Position numbers and translations under genes: made by a program. Below are positions 15,400-25,083 of a stretch of DNA of 64,000 nucleotides, in pieces. Each line of letters starts with the position of its first letter. Position 1 is the first letter of the stretch. The DNA comes from VRUE01 sp963805455 (GTDB lineage: Bacteria > Actinomycetota > Thermoleophilia > Solirubrobacterales > 70-9): contig CAWDUJ010000006.1 in assembly GCA_963805455.1 (NCBI GenBank), positions 186,001 through 250,000 of the forward strand. Direction: 5' to 3'. The notes under the pieces were generated by a model. That model saw only the letters and a program-made list of their open reading frames with translations. It was not told the DNA's origin and made no database searches.

Positions 15400-17289
15400 A
15401 TGCGTCGCCTGAACCACCCTGTCTACCGCAATCGCCTCCTCCAGCTCGCCGCTGACGGGGTGCTGGTCGCGCTCGCCTTCTACCTCGCCTTCCGCCTCCG
15501 TTTCCTCGACGACCCGCGCGGCCTGCCGCGCCGCTACGAGGTCCTCTTCGCCCAGGCGGTCGGGTTCGTGATCCTCGGCAAGCTGGCGATCTTCGCCGCC
15601 TTCGGCCTCTACCAGAAGTGGTGGCGCTACGTGAGCGGTGGCGATTTCCTGATGATCGTCCGCGCGGTCGCCGCCGCCAGCGCGATCCTGGTTGTCCTCT
15701 TCACCGTGATCCAGCCGTTCGAAGACGGGCTGCCCCGCTCGGTCGCGGTGATCGACTTCATGCTGACCCTGCTGCTGATCACCGGCGCCCGGCTCGCGGT
15801 GCGGCTGATCGTCGAGCGGCCGAGTCACGGCCATCTCGTCCCCAAACACGAGGTGCTGGTGATCGGCGCCGGTTCCGGCGGCCAGATGGTCGTCCGCGAG
15901 CTCCATCTCAACCCGAACCTCGGCTCGACCGCGATCGGATTCGTCGACGACGACCCCCGAAAGCAGGGGATGAGGATGCTGGGGCTGAAGGTCCTCGGCA
16001 CGACCGACGCGATCGAGCGGATCCTCGACGAGACCGAGCCCGACGAAGTCGTGATCGCGATCCCCTCGGCGCCGGGGCTCGTGCGGGGCAAGGTTGTCGC
16101 CGCCGCCCGGGAGCGCGGGATCAGGGTGCGGACGCTGCCGACGGTTTTCGAGCTCCTCCGCGGCGGGGTACAGCTCAACCGCCAGCTTCGAGATGTCCAG
16201 GTCGAGGACGTCCTCGGCCGCGACCCGATCGTCGTCGAGCTCGACCGGGTCGGCGCCTACCTGCGCGACCGGATCGTCCTCGTCACCGGCGCCGGCGGGT
16301 CGATCGGCTCCGAGCTCTGCCGCCAGATCGCCCGCGTCCAGCCTCGGCTCCTGGTGATGCTCGACCAGGCCGAGGACAACCTGTTCCAGATCGACCGCGA
16401 GATGGTCGAGGAGCGTCACTTCACCAACGTCGAGTCGGTCCTCGCCGACTGCAAGGAGCCGCACCGGATGCTCGAGGTGATGCAGCGGTTCAAGCCGGGC
16501 GTCGTCTTCCACGCCGCCGCCTACAAGCACGTGCCGCTGATGGAGGCGAACCCGCTGGAGGCGGTCCGCAACAACGCGATCGCGACCCGGATCACGGCGG
16601 AGACCGCCGCCGCCTCGAATGTCGAGCGGTTCGTCCTGATCTCGACCGACAAGGCCGTCAACCCGCAGACGGTGATGGGGGCCTCGAAGGCGATGGCCGA
16701 GTGGATCATCGAGACGGCCGCCGACAAGCACCCAGGGACGGGGTTCGCGGCGGTCAGGTTCGGCAACGTGCTCGCCTCGTCGGGAAGCGTCGTCCCCCTC
16801 TTCCGCCGCCAGATCGAGCGCGGTGGGCCGGTGACCGTGACGCACCCGGCGATGACCCGCTACTTCATGACGATCCCGGAGGCCGTACAGCTGGTTATCC
16901 GCGCCGGCGACATCGGCGCCGGCAAGGGCGAGGTCTTCGTCCTCGACATGGGCGAACCGGTGAAGATCGTCGATCTCGCGAACAACATGATCCGGCTCGC
17001 CGGATACGAGCCCGAAACCGACATCGCGGTCGAATTCACCAAGCCGCGCCCCGGGGAGAAGCTCCACGAGGAGCTGTTCGGCTCCGGCGAGAACCCGCAG
17101 CCGACCGCCGCAAAGCGGATCCACCGGGCCGTCCGCGAAACCCCGCTCGACCCCGACTGGGTCGACTCCACCCTCAACTCGCTCGAGCACATGGTGATGG
17201 CCGGCGATGAGGTAAACCTCGCCGAACGGGTCGTCGCTCTGATCACGGCCGGCTCCGATGACACGGCGGCAGTCGGCCTCGACGGGTAG
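15400..17289 (+). CDS. CapD/PglF/WbpM-type membrane UDP-sugar 4,6-dehydratase
   Basis: 629 residues. Four N-terminal membrane segments are followed by a CoA-binding-like Rossmann region (GAGSGGQMVVRE). The SDR domain starts at TGAGGSIGSE (about residue 296). The usual YxxxK dyad is replaced by M426-x3-K430 (MGASK), as in the large membrane-bound WbpM/PglF enzymes. It likely makes a 4-keto-6-deoxy UDP-HexNAc for the exopolysaccharide or glycan repeat unit. It is the first gene of the polysaccharide locus. Confidence 0.93.
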   Translation: MRRLNHPVYRNRLLQLAADGVLVALAFYLAFRLRFLDDPRGLPRRYEVLFAQAVGFVILGKLAIFAAFGLYQKWWRYVSGGDFLMIVRAVAAASAILVVLFTVIQPFEDGLPRSVAVIDFMLTLLLITGARLAVRLIVERPSHGHLVPKHEVLVIGAGSGGQMVVRELHLNPNLGSTAIGFVDDDPRKQGMRMLGLKVLGTTDAIERILDETEPDEVVIAIPSAPGLVRGKVVAAARERGIRVRTLPTVFELLRGGVQLNRQLRDVQVEDVLGRDPIVVELDRVGAYLRDRIVLVTGAGGSIGSELCRQIARVQPRLLVMLDQAEDNLFQIDREMVEERHFTNVESVLADCKEPHRMLEVMQRFKPGVVFHAAAYKHVPLMEANPLEAVRNNAIATRITAETAAASNVERFVLISTDKAVNPQTVMGASKAMAEWIIETAADKHPGTGFAAVRFGNVLASSGSVVPLFRRQIERGGPVTVTHPAMTRYFMTIPEAVQLVIRAGDIGAGKGEVFVLDMGEPVKIVDLANNMIRLAGYEPETDIAVEFTKPRPGEKLHEELFGSGENPQPTAAKRIHRAVRETPLDPDWVDSTLNSLEHMVMAGDEVNLAERVVALITAGSDDTAAVGLDG

Positions 17290-17303
17290 CCTCTCGCCCC
17301 CAC

Positions 17304-18077
17304 TTGCTTGATCTGATCCAGGAAATCGGGGCCTACGCCGGCCTGGTCGCGTTCCTTGGACTCGCCATCCTCACGATGCTCGCGTTCACACAGGGACGAG
17401 ACATCCGCAGGCTGCGCGAATGGGCCGGCTCGGCGCCCGAGCGCGACGCCGAGCGCAAGGAGGCGACCTCGACCGTCGCCGCCCAGCGCGCCGAAGAGCT
17501 GCGCAAACTCGAGGAGGCCCGGACCGCTGAGCGCGAGGCTACGGACCTGCGCGAGGAACGCCGCCGCCGCCGCGAGGACGGCCTCCCGGAAATGACCCGC
17601 GGCGAGCGGATCCGGGACCGGCTCTCGCTCGGGGGCCGGCTGGCCGAACCCCGCTACCTGGTCGGGCTGTTCGTCGTCGTCGTCCTGATCGCCGGCGGGG
17701 TCGCCTACGCGGTGACGCAGTCGGGTAACGGCGAGGCGGCCGGAAAGGGGGGCGGGTCGAAGCAGTCCGGTGTGCTGAAGCCGGGCGAAATCGAGGTCAC
17801 GGTCCTGAACGGGACCGCGGTCCCGGGATTGGCGGCGACCTACGGCGACATGGTCGAGGGCAAGGGCTTCAAGTTGGGCGCGGTGACCAACAGCGCGACC
17901 AGCTTCACCAACAGTGTTGTCATGTTCGAGCAGGGGAGCGCACCCGAGGCACACAGGGTCGCTAAGGCGCTCGAGATCTCGCAGGTGCGCCCGATGATCC
18001 CGGAGATCGAATCGGTCTCTGCCGGGGCGCCGGTCTCGGTCGTGGTCGGCGAGGACAATGCCTCGTCGCCGGGCTAG
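17304..18077 (+). CDS. Membrane protein with LytR C-terminal (LytR_C) domain
   Basis: 257 residues from TTG 17304. An N-terminal membrane segment is followed by a charged Glu/Arg coiled-coil-like region (residues about 40-110). A second span lies near residues 120-145, then a low-complexity Gly/Ser linker, then a LytR_C domain (VTVLNGTAVPGLAATYGDMVEGKGF). LytR_C domains often accompany LCP ligases that attach polymers to peptidoglycan, but the LCP catalytic domain is missing here. A scaffold or wall-attachment role in the polysaccharide locus is inference. Its end overlaps the next gene by 20 bases. Confidence 0.85.
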   Translation: MLDLIQEIGAYAGLVAFLGLAILTMLAFTQGRDIRRLREWAGSAPERDAERKEATSTVAAQRAEELRKLEEARTAEREATDLREERRRRREDGLPEMTRGERIRDRLSLGGRLAEPRYLVGLFVVVVLIAGGVAYAVTQSGNGEAAGKGGGSKQSGVLKPGEIEVTVLNGTAVPGLAATYGDMVEGKGFKLGAVTNSATSFTNSVVMFEQGSAPEAHRVAKALEISQVRPMIPEIESVSAGAPVSVVVGEDNASSPG

Positions 18078-18568
18078 CCTCGCGAGCGTCGTCTTCGCGC
18101 TGCTCGTCGTCGCCACCCTCGCGGCCTTCGCCTGGTCGCAGCGGCTGAAGCGCGATCCGCTGGTCCTCGACCGGGTCAGCTTCGTCGCCGTCCCCAGGCT
18201 CCATCCCGCCGCCCGGCCGAGCCACGCCTTCACCCCGAACCTCGACTGCCGCCACGACCGGATGCGGATCCGGTTCCGGATGACCCAGTCCGACGACGCC
18301 GATGTTCAGATCGTCAAGCCCGGCGGCAAATTGATCGTTACCCTCGCCCGCGACGAGTACCTGAAGCGCTACACCTTCTTCACCTTCTACTGGGACGGAA
18401 GGATCCGGGGTGGGGGGGTGGCACCTGCCGGGCCGCTACAAGCTCCGGGTGAAAATGCTGGGCCAGGACCGGATGCTGGTGCCGGGAGGGGTGATGCGCC
18501 TGCACAGCGCACCGCGCCGGCCCCTGAAGGGCTGTCATCCGCGGGCCCGGGCCGGGGGCCAGACTTGA
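18058..18568 (+). CDS. Conserved membrane-anchored hypothetical, frameshifted
   Basis: Starts MPRRRASLASVVFALLVVA (signal anchor). In the first frame the protein reads to YWDGRIRG. It then continues sensibly only in the next frame (WHLPGRYKLRVKMLGQDRML...) to a TGA at 18566-18568 that overlaps the following TTG start as TTGA. One extra base in the G run at 18412-18418 explains the shift. The tail, G-R-Y-K-L-R-V-K, resembles FlgD-Ig-like strands. About 169 residues when repaired. No function assigned. Its position directly before the O-antigen ligase gene suggests a role in polymer assembly or export. Confidence 0.6.
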
Positions 18569-20038
18569 GCGACGTCCTGGCCGGGGCGGCCCTGCTGGCC
18601 GTCTCCGCGGCGGCGGCGGCCTCGATCCTGCTTCCGGCGGGGCCCCGGCGCTCGGCGGCGATGCTGTTCGCCGTCCTCTGCTTCCCGCTTCTGATCCTCG
18701 CCGATCAGTGGAACTCACCGGAGATCTCCGACCTCCGCGAAGACCCGGCGCGGCTCGTGGCGCTGGCGATCGCCGGGATCGCGGCCTGCGGCGTCCTCGC
18801 CGCCGCCTTCCGTCGCTGGCCGGCGGCGATCCCGCTCGCGATCGTCGCCGCGCTCCCGTTCCGCATCCCCCTCCACGCCGGCGGCGACACCGCCAACCTC
18901 CTGGTGCCGCTCTACGTGGTGATCGCCGGAGGAGTCCTCGCCACCGCGCTGCGCGATCTCAGCGCCGCGCCCTCGAGACCGAGGCCCGCCGGCCAGGTGG
19001 CGGCGTTGCTGCCGAAAGTCCTCGCCGCGGTCGTCGTCCTCTACGCCCTGCAGTCGCTCTACTCGCCCGACTTCTCGAAATCGATCCAGAACGTCTGCTT
19101 CTTCTTCGTCCCGTTCTCGCTCCTCTTCGCGCTGCTCGGCGACGTCGAGTGGGACCGCAGGCTGCTGCGCGCCGTCCTCTGGGTGGTCGCCGTCGAGGCC
19201 GTCGCCTTCGTCGCCGTCGGCACCGTCGAGTACGCGACCGAAAGCCTGTTCTGGAACGACCAGGTGATCCGTTCGAACGAGTTCCACACCTACTTCCGCG
19301 TCAACTCGATCTTCTGGGACCCCAACATCTACGGTCGCTACCTGGCGCTGGCGATCGTGATCGCGATGTCGGCGCTGCTCTGGGCAAAGGAGCGGCGGGA
19401 ACTGGCGAAGCTGACCACGCTCGTCGCCGTCCTCTGGTTCGGCCTGGTCCCGACCTTCTCGCAGTCGAGCTTCGCCGCCCTCCTCGCCGGCCTCGCGGTC
19501 CTCGCTGCGCTGCGCTGGAGCGTGCGCTGGACCCTCGCCGCGGTCGGGGTCGCCCTCGTCGCCGGCGCGCTCGCGGTGGTCTTCATCGGCGGCTCCTCGT
19601 CGCTCAACCCGTCGCGCCTCAACGTCGACACCGGGGGACGCGCCAACCTCGTCTCCGGCGGCGCCGACCTCTTCGCCCGGCGCCCGGTCTGGGGCTACGG
19701 CGCCGGGTCGTTCCCGGCCGCCTACCGCGAGCACATCGCAACCAGGAAGGCCCCGGTCTCCGTCTCCCACACCGAGCCGGTGACGGTCGCCGCCGAGCAG
19801 GGTCTGATCGGCCTTGCCGCCTACGCGGCCCTGATCGGGTGCGCGCTCTGGACGATGGGGGCGGGGCTGTTCGGTCGCGCCGCGGAAGCCGTGGGGCGGG
19901 TGGCGGTGCTGGCCGACCTTCGTCGCACTCCTGGTCCACACGATGGCCTACGCCGGCTTCTACGAGGACCCGATCACCTGGGTCCTGATCGCGATCGGGG
20001 CCTCGCTGGCAGGAGCCGCGGTCCGCGAGCCCACCTAG
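18565..20038 (+). CDS. O-antigen ligase/polymerase-like membrane protein, frameshifted near the end
   Basis: About 490 residues when repaired, with roughly twelve membrane segments. The pattern DPNIYGRYLALAI...FSQSSFAALLAG and the extracytoplasmic region ...GYGAGSFPAAYREHI followed by HTEPVTVAAEQGLIGL match the Wzy_C/WaaL family, where such loops contact the lipid-linked glycan. Near 19915 one extra base interrupts the last helices: after VAVLA the expected continuation TFVALLVHTMAYAGFYEDP is in the other frame and ends at TAG 20036. It polymerises or ligates und-PP-linked sugar chains. The start TTG 18565 is coupled to the previous gene. Confidence 0.8.
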
Positions 20039-20048
20039 GCTCACCCCT

Positions 20049-21591
20049 ATGTCGGGCTACCTCCGCCGCCTAGCGACGACCGGTGCCGCCTACACGGCGG
20101 CCAACATCCTCTCGAAGCTGATCGCGGTCGCGCTGCTGCCGCTCTACACGCGCTACCTGACCCCGGCCGACTACGGCGCCGCCGAGGTCCTGTTCGCCGC
20201 CGTCGTCGCCGCCAGCATCGTCGTCCGGTTCGGGGTGATCGAGGCGGTCCTCCGCTTCTACTACAAGGGTGGCGAGGATCCGCAGAAGGTGGTCGCGACC
20301 TCGTTCGCGGCGCTGTTCTGGTTCGCGACGGTCGCGGCGCTGATCGCACTGCCGTTCGCGAAGCCGATCTCCGAAGCGCTCCTCGACCGCCCGGCGACCG
20401 AGCTGGCACGGATCGCGATCGGCGGCCTCTGGGTCGCGACGCTGCATGAGTACCTGCTGACCCTGTTCCGGCTCGAGGAGCGGGCGAAGGCGTTCTTCGG
20501 GGTGACGTTGATCAACGTCCTCGCCGCGATCGCCCTCACCGTAATCCTCGTCGTCGGGCGTGACGAAGGCGCCCGGGGCCTCCTGCTCGGCAGCTACATC
20601 AGCGGCGCGGTCGTCGTCCTTGCCCTGATCTTCATCCAGCGCCGTCGCCTCTCGCTCTGGGTCGACCGCGCGCCTGCTACGGCGGGAGCTGCGCTTCGGG
20701 CTGCCGACGATGCCGGCCGAGCTCTCGCTCTACGCGCTCAACTTCGTCGACCGGATCATCATCGTCCGCACCGTCGGCCTTGGCGCGGCCGGCCTCTACT
20801 CGCTGGCGGTCAAGTTCGCCCAGGGGGTCAACGTTCTTGTCCGCGGCTTCCAACTCGCCTGGCCGCCGCTCGCCTACTCGATTGCGGACGACGACGAGGC
20901 ACGCCGCGCCTACTCCGCGGTGGTCACCTGGTTCCTCGCCGCCTGCTCCTTCGTCGTGATCGCGATGTGGCTGTTCTCGCGCTGGATCGTCCGCGCCCTC
21001 GCCGCCCCGAAGTTCTTCGAGTCCTACGAAGCGATCGGCCTGCTCTCGACCGCGGTCACCCTCTACGCGCTCTACCTGGTCCTGCTGGTGATCCTCGGCA
21101 GAACCGGCCGCACCGAGTTCAACCTCCCGGCGACCGCGACGGCCCTCGTGGTCAACATCGCACTCAACCTGATCCTGGTCCCGTCGCTCGAAATCGTCGG
21201 CGCCGGGATCGCGCTGGTCGTCTCCTACCTGGTGGTGATCGCGCTGATGTACCGGTTCACCCAGCGGGTCTTCCCGGTCCCCTATGAATGGGGGAGGCTG
21301 GCGCGGGTGATCGGGATCTCGGTCGGCCTGGTCGCGATCGGGGAGCTGCTGTTGCCGACCGAGGGCGTGGCCGGTTTGCTCGGGAGGATCGTCGTCTGGC
21401 TGCTCTACCCGGCGACCCTGCTCGTCACCGGGTTCTTCACCGACGAGGAGCGGGGTTGGCTCGGCCACCTCCGCCACCCGGTCGCCCTGGTCGGCATGTT
21501 CACCGCCGCCAGCCGCGAGCGGCCGGCGGTCGAGGGCTCGATTCCCGAGGCGGCCGAGGTCGCCCGATGGGACGAAGACTCGACTAGCTGA
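20049..21591 (+). CDS. Polysaccharide flippase (Wzx/MATE-like), frameshifted
   Basis: About 513 residues if one extra base around 20671-20674 is removed. The first part runs in one frame to RRRLSLWVDRA. The second resumes in the next frame as LLRRELRFGLPTMPAELSLY, the conserved mid-protein P-x-x-P-A helix of MOP-superfamily flippases. Twelve to fourteen membrane segments are predicted. It would translocate lipid-linked oligosaccharide made by the neighbouring glycosyltransferases. Its last 8 bases overlap the end of the convergent GT2 gene. Confidence 0.85.
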
Positions 21592-22499
21592 CCGAGCGAT
21601 CCCGGAGCGACTCGCCGCGATCCGGAAACAGCGCCTGGCGGGCGTGGGCCCAGTAGACGCGGGCCGGCCGGCCGGGGACGATCGCGGCGACCGCGGCGCG
21701 GACCGCGTAGGACCAGGCGGTCAGCACCCGCACCGCGAGGGCGCCGAGGGGGGAGCCGTGCTTGCGCATGTAGAGATCGCGGTTGCGGTGGAATTCGACG
21801 ATCCGGGGGAGTCCTGCCGCAAGGTCGGTCGAGAGCTGGTCGTGGTGGACCGCCTCGGCATCGGGCACGTAGAGCGTGTGGTGGCCGGCCTCGGCGAGGC
21901 GGCGGCAGAAGTCGCACTCGTCGTAATAGACGAAGAACTCGGGGTCCATGTAGCCGACCGACTCCGCCGCCTGCGCGGCGGACCAGCAGCGCGCTCGACT
22001 GCGCCCAGTCGACGACGCTGGTCCGATCGCCGCGGCTCTGCACGGTCAGCAGCCTGTGCAGGAAGAGGGCGCCGGCGGCGGCGGTCCCGACCCCGGGGAA
22101 TTTCCAGGCGCAGGGGACGGGCCGGCCCTCGGAGTCGAGCAGCTGGGCCCCCGCGGCGCCCGCGCTCGGGTCGGCCTCCATCGCCTCGAGGAGGGCCGCC
22201 GCCGCCCCTGGCCGCAGTTCGGAGTCCTCATTCAGGAGCAGGCAGTACTCGCCCTTCGCCTCGCACATCAGGGTCGAGTCGTTGGCGCCCTTCCCGGTCC
22301 TCTGCTCAAGCTCGATCAGCCGGATTTCGCCGCCGCGGTCCCGGACCGCGTCCGCCGACCCATCCCTGGAAGCGTTGTCGAGGACGAGGATCTCGCGCTC
22401 GACCCCGGCCGGATGGGTGCGCTCGATCGCGTCGAGGCAGGCGAACAGGAATTCGCGCCCTTCGGTGTTGACGACGCAGTAGGAGAGCTTTGGCGCCAC
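21584..22499 (-). CDS. Family 2 glycosyltransferase (rhamnosyltransferase-like), frameshifted
   Basis: N-terminal GT-A fold: SYCVVNTEG, LVLDNASRDGSADAV, and LLLNEDSELRPG containing the metal-binding acidic motif. It reads in one frame to VDWAQSSALLVRR. A shift near 21978-21990 then gives AAQAAESVGYMDPEFFVYYDE, the conserved C-terminal acceptor motif (D-P-x-F-F-x-Y-x-D-E-x-D) of this family. The C-terminal helix and short membrane-associating region follow. About 304 residues when repaired. It probably adds one sugar of the repeat unit, and is the only polysaccharide gene here on the minus strand together with the small gene at 22513. Confidence 0.82.
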
Positions 22500-22512
22500 G
22501 CGGTCACGATAT

Positions 22513-22793
22513 TCATCCTTCGAGCGCTCGCTTCACCGACTGCCCGGTTTTCCTAGAGAGCTCAAGCGCCCTGTCCTGCCCGGCGGCCGGGAGCGTGACC
22601 AGGAAGACGAACCCCGGCAGCAGAGAGGGAAGCTGCGCGGCCTCGCCTTTCAAGAGCTCCCCCCGAATCACCATCCAGTGCCCCGCCGGAGCGAACCCAC
22701 GAGGAGCTCCCCCCGCTCGGAGTCCAGCGCCCCTGCCGCGCGACCCGAGGGCGTCCGTGATGCCGGACTCCCCGCCGAGCTTTCCCGGCCCAC
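22513..22793 (-). CDS. Probable small protein, frameshifted, unknown function
   Basis: The interval between the divergent glycosyltransferases is not empty. On the minus strand a GTG at 22793, with a G-rich ribosome-binding site about 9 bases away, reads into ALDSERGELLVGSLRRG. The frame then changes near 22680 and continues as HWMVIRGELLKGEAAQLPSL and LPGFVFLVTLPAAGQD to a TGA at 22515-22513. The repaired product is about 93 residues, hydrophilic at first and more hydrophobic near the end. I do not recognise the family. It would be co-transcribed with the GT2 gene 13 bases downstream. Confidence 0.38.
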
Positions 22794-22844
22794 GGCGCCC
22801 GGCCTCCGTCCCTCCTACGGCATCGTCACGATAATCCCGTCTCG

Positions 22845-23960
22845 ATGCGAGTGCAGCTGGTCGATCCCTCGGCCTTCACGCCGCCCTACGACCGCGCCCT
22901 CGCCGCGGCTCTGTCTCGACGCGGCGCCGAGGTCGAGCTGCTGACCAGCCGCTTTCTCTATGGGCCCGTTCCGGCCGCCGACGGCTACCGGGTGGAGGAG
23001 CGCTTCTATCGGCGCAGCGCCGCCCGCGGGCTCGATGCCAGGGGACGCCGGGCCCGCAAGATGGCCGAGCATGTCTCCGACATGCTCTCCTTCAGGCGCA
23101 ACGCCGATACCGACGTCGTCCACTACCAGTGGCTGACCGTCCCCGGCCTCGACTCGATGCTGCTTCCCCCGACCCGGCCACGGGTGATGACCGCCCACTA
23201 CATCCTGCCCCCGGAGCCGAGCCGCCGCCAGGTCGCGAGCGCCAGACGCGCCTTCGGCCGGATGGAGGCCGTCGTTGCCCACTCGGAGCACGGCGCCGAG
23301 CGGCTGCGGACCGAGGTCGGGCTCGACCGGTCGCGGATCCGGGTAATCCACCACGGCGCCTTCGACTACCTGACCGAGCTCGACGAGGAGCGGCCGCTGC
23401 CGCCCGAGCTCGGCGACCCCGATGGCCCGGTGATCCTCTTCTTCGGCCTCCTTCGCCCCTACAAGGGCCTCGACACTCTGCTCGAGGCCTACGCCGGGAT
23501 CGAGGGCGCCGAGCTCTGGATCGTCGGCAACCCGCGGATGGAGCTCGGGCCGCTGCGCGCGGCAGCCGCCCGCGCCCGCGGGACGGTCCGCTTCGTCACC
23601 CGCTTCGTCGAGGACGCCGAGGTCCCGGCGATCCTCCGTCGTGCCGACCTCCTCGTCCTCCCCTATCGCGACGCCGAGCAGTCCGGCGTCCTCTACACGG
23701 GCCTCGCCTTCGGCAAGGCGATGGTGCTGAGCGAGGTGGGCGGCTTCCCCGAGGTCGCCGCCCACGGTGCCGCCCGCCTCGTCCCGCCCGAGGACCCGCG
23801 GGCGCTTGCCGCGGTCCTCGAGGAGCTGGTCGGCGACGAGCCTCAGCGCCGCGCCCTCGGCGAGGCCGCTGCGGCGGCGGCGGCCGGGCCCTACTCGTGG
23901 GACACGGCCGCCGAGAAGACGCTCGACCTCTACGAGGAGCTCCTGGAGGAATGTCGATGA
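22845..23960 (+). CDS. GT4-family glycosyltransferase
   Basis: 371 residues, GT-B fold. The N-terminal half holds HYQWLTVPGLDS and VVAHSEHGAERL. The C-terminal nucleotide-sugar half holds the motif GLLRPYKGLDTLLEAY, followed by the E-x7-E-like region (GLAFGKAMVLSEVGGFPEV) and EDPRALAAVLEEL. It is a retaining transferase that likely builds the lipid-linked repeat unit. The stop overlaps the start of the next glycosyltransferase by 4 bases (ATGA, 23957-23960). It is divergent from the minus-strand GT2/small-gene pair. Confidence 0.92.
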   Translation: MRVQLVDPSAFTPPYDRALAAALSRRGAEVELLTSRFLYGPVPAADGYRVEERFYRRSAARGLDARGRRARKMAEHVSDMLSFRRNADTDVVHYQWLTVPGLDSMLLPPTRPRVMTAHYILPPEPSRRQVASARRAFGRMEAVVAHSEHGAERLRTEVGLDRSRIRVIHHGAFDYLTELDEERPLPPELGDPDGPVILFFGLLRPYKGLDTLLEAYAGIEGAELWIVGNPRMELGPLRAAAARARGTVRFVTRFVEDAEVPAILRRADLLVLPYRDAEQSGVLYTGLAFGKAMVLSEVGGFPEVAAHGAARLVPPEDPRALAAVLEELVGDEPQRRALGEAAAAAAAGPYSWDTAAEKTLDLYEELLEECR

Positions 23961-25081
23961 CCCTGGCCGCAATCCTCTTCTGGGTCAGCGTCGCGCTGAT
24001 CGCCTACACCCACCTCGGCTACCCGCTGCTGCTCCGCCTCTTCGTCCGCTTCCGCAAGCCGCCGGCCTACGGGGAGATCGACCCGCCGCCGAAGGTCTCG
24101 CTGATCATCGCCGCCCACGACGAGGAGGAGGTGATCGCGGCCAAGGTCGCCAACGCGCTCGCGCTCTCCTACCCGCGCGAGCTGCTCGAGGTGATCGTCG
24201 CCTCCGACGGCTCCGATGACGAGACCGCCGGGCGCGCCCGCGAGGCCGGCGCCGACCTCGTCCTCGAGCTCCCGCGCGCCGGCAAGACCGCCGCCCAGAA
24301 CGCCGCCGCCGAGCGGGCCGAGGGTGAGATCCTCGCCTTCTCGGACGCCAACAGCGTCTGGTCGCCGGACGCGCTCCGCAGCCTCGTCGAGCCATTCGCC
24401 GACGCCCGCGTCGGCTACGTCTGCGGCCAGGTCCGGTTCCTCTCGCCCGAGGGCGACAACCTCGAGGGCGCCTACTGGCGCTACGAGATGGAGGTCCGCG
24501 AGATGGAGTCGCGGCTGGCCGGGGTCACCGCCGGAAACGGCGCGATCTACGCCGTCCACCGCGATGCCTATGTCCCCCTGAGGCCGTCGGGCAGTCACGA
24601 CCTCTCGTTCCCGTTCCTGCTCGCCAAGCGCGGGCTGCGCTCGCGCTACTCGCCGGGGGCGAGCGCCGAGGAGAAGATGGTGCCGACGATCGAGGGCGAG
24701 TTCGCCCGCAAACGCCGGATGATGGTCGGGCTCTGGGACATCGTGATCGGCGAAGGGATGCTCTCGCCCCGCGGCTACTCGCCGCTCTACATGCTTGAGC
24801 TCTTCTCCCACCGGCTGCTCCGCTACCTGACCCCGCTCCTTCACCTTGTCGCCCTCGCCGCCAACGTCGCCCTGCTCGGCAACGGCTGGGTCTACTCGCT
24901 GACGATGACCTTCCAGCTCTGCTTCCTTCTCGCGGCCGCCTGCGGCTGGGTCGTCCCCCAGGCGCCGTTCCGGGTCGCCCGCTACTACGTCCTCACCACC
25001 GCCTCGATCGCGGTCGGGCTCTGGGACCGCGTCCTCCACGGCTCGCCGGGGACCTGGGAGAAGGCGGAGGGGACGCGCTGA
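23957..25081 (+). CDS. Membrane family 2 glycosyltransferase
   Basis: 374 residues. The ATG at 23957 is chosen over ATG 23951 because GGAGGA (23945-23950) is spaced 6 bases from it. An N-terminal membrane helix is followed by a GT-A domain with VSLIIAAHDEEE, ASDGSDDET, FSDANSVW (DxD-type) and GNGAIYAVHR, then Q-x-x-R-W-like RKRRMMVGLWD. Three or four C-terminal helices follow. This processive-type layout is shared with hyaluronan/cellulose-synthase-like and poly-GlcNAc enzymes, but single-addition activity cannot be excluded. It is coupled to the GT4 gene upstream. Confidence 0.92.
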   Translation: MTLAAILFWVSVALIAYTHLGYPLLLRLFVRFRKPPAYGEIDPPPKVSLIIAAHDEEEVIAAKVANALALSYPRELLEVIVASDGSDDETAGRAREAGADLVLELPRAGKTAAQNAAAERAEGEILAFSDANSVWSPDALRSLVEPFADARVGYVCGQVRFLSPEGDNLEGAYWRYEMEVREMESRLAGVTAGNGAIYAVHRDAYVPLRPSGSHDLSFPFLLAKRGLRSRYSPGASAEEKMVPTIEGEFARKRRMMVGLWDIVIGEGMLSPRGYSPLYMLELFSHRLLRYLTPLLHLVALAANVALLGNGWVYSLTMTFQLCFLLAAACGWVVPQAPFRVARYYVLTTASIAVGLWDRVLHGSPGTWEKAEGTR

Positions 25082-25083
25082 CA

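Noticed and set aside
13828..17190. 1,120-residue minus-strand open frame covering uppP and the antisense of capD and dedA
   Set aside because: Only the last 271 codons are real (UppP). The rest is an antisense shadow of capD and another frame of dedA, rich in Asp/Arg/Gly as expected for GC-rich antisense frames.
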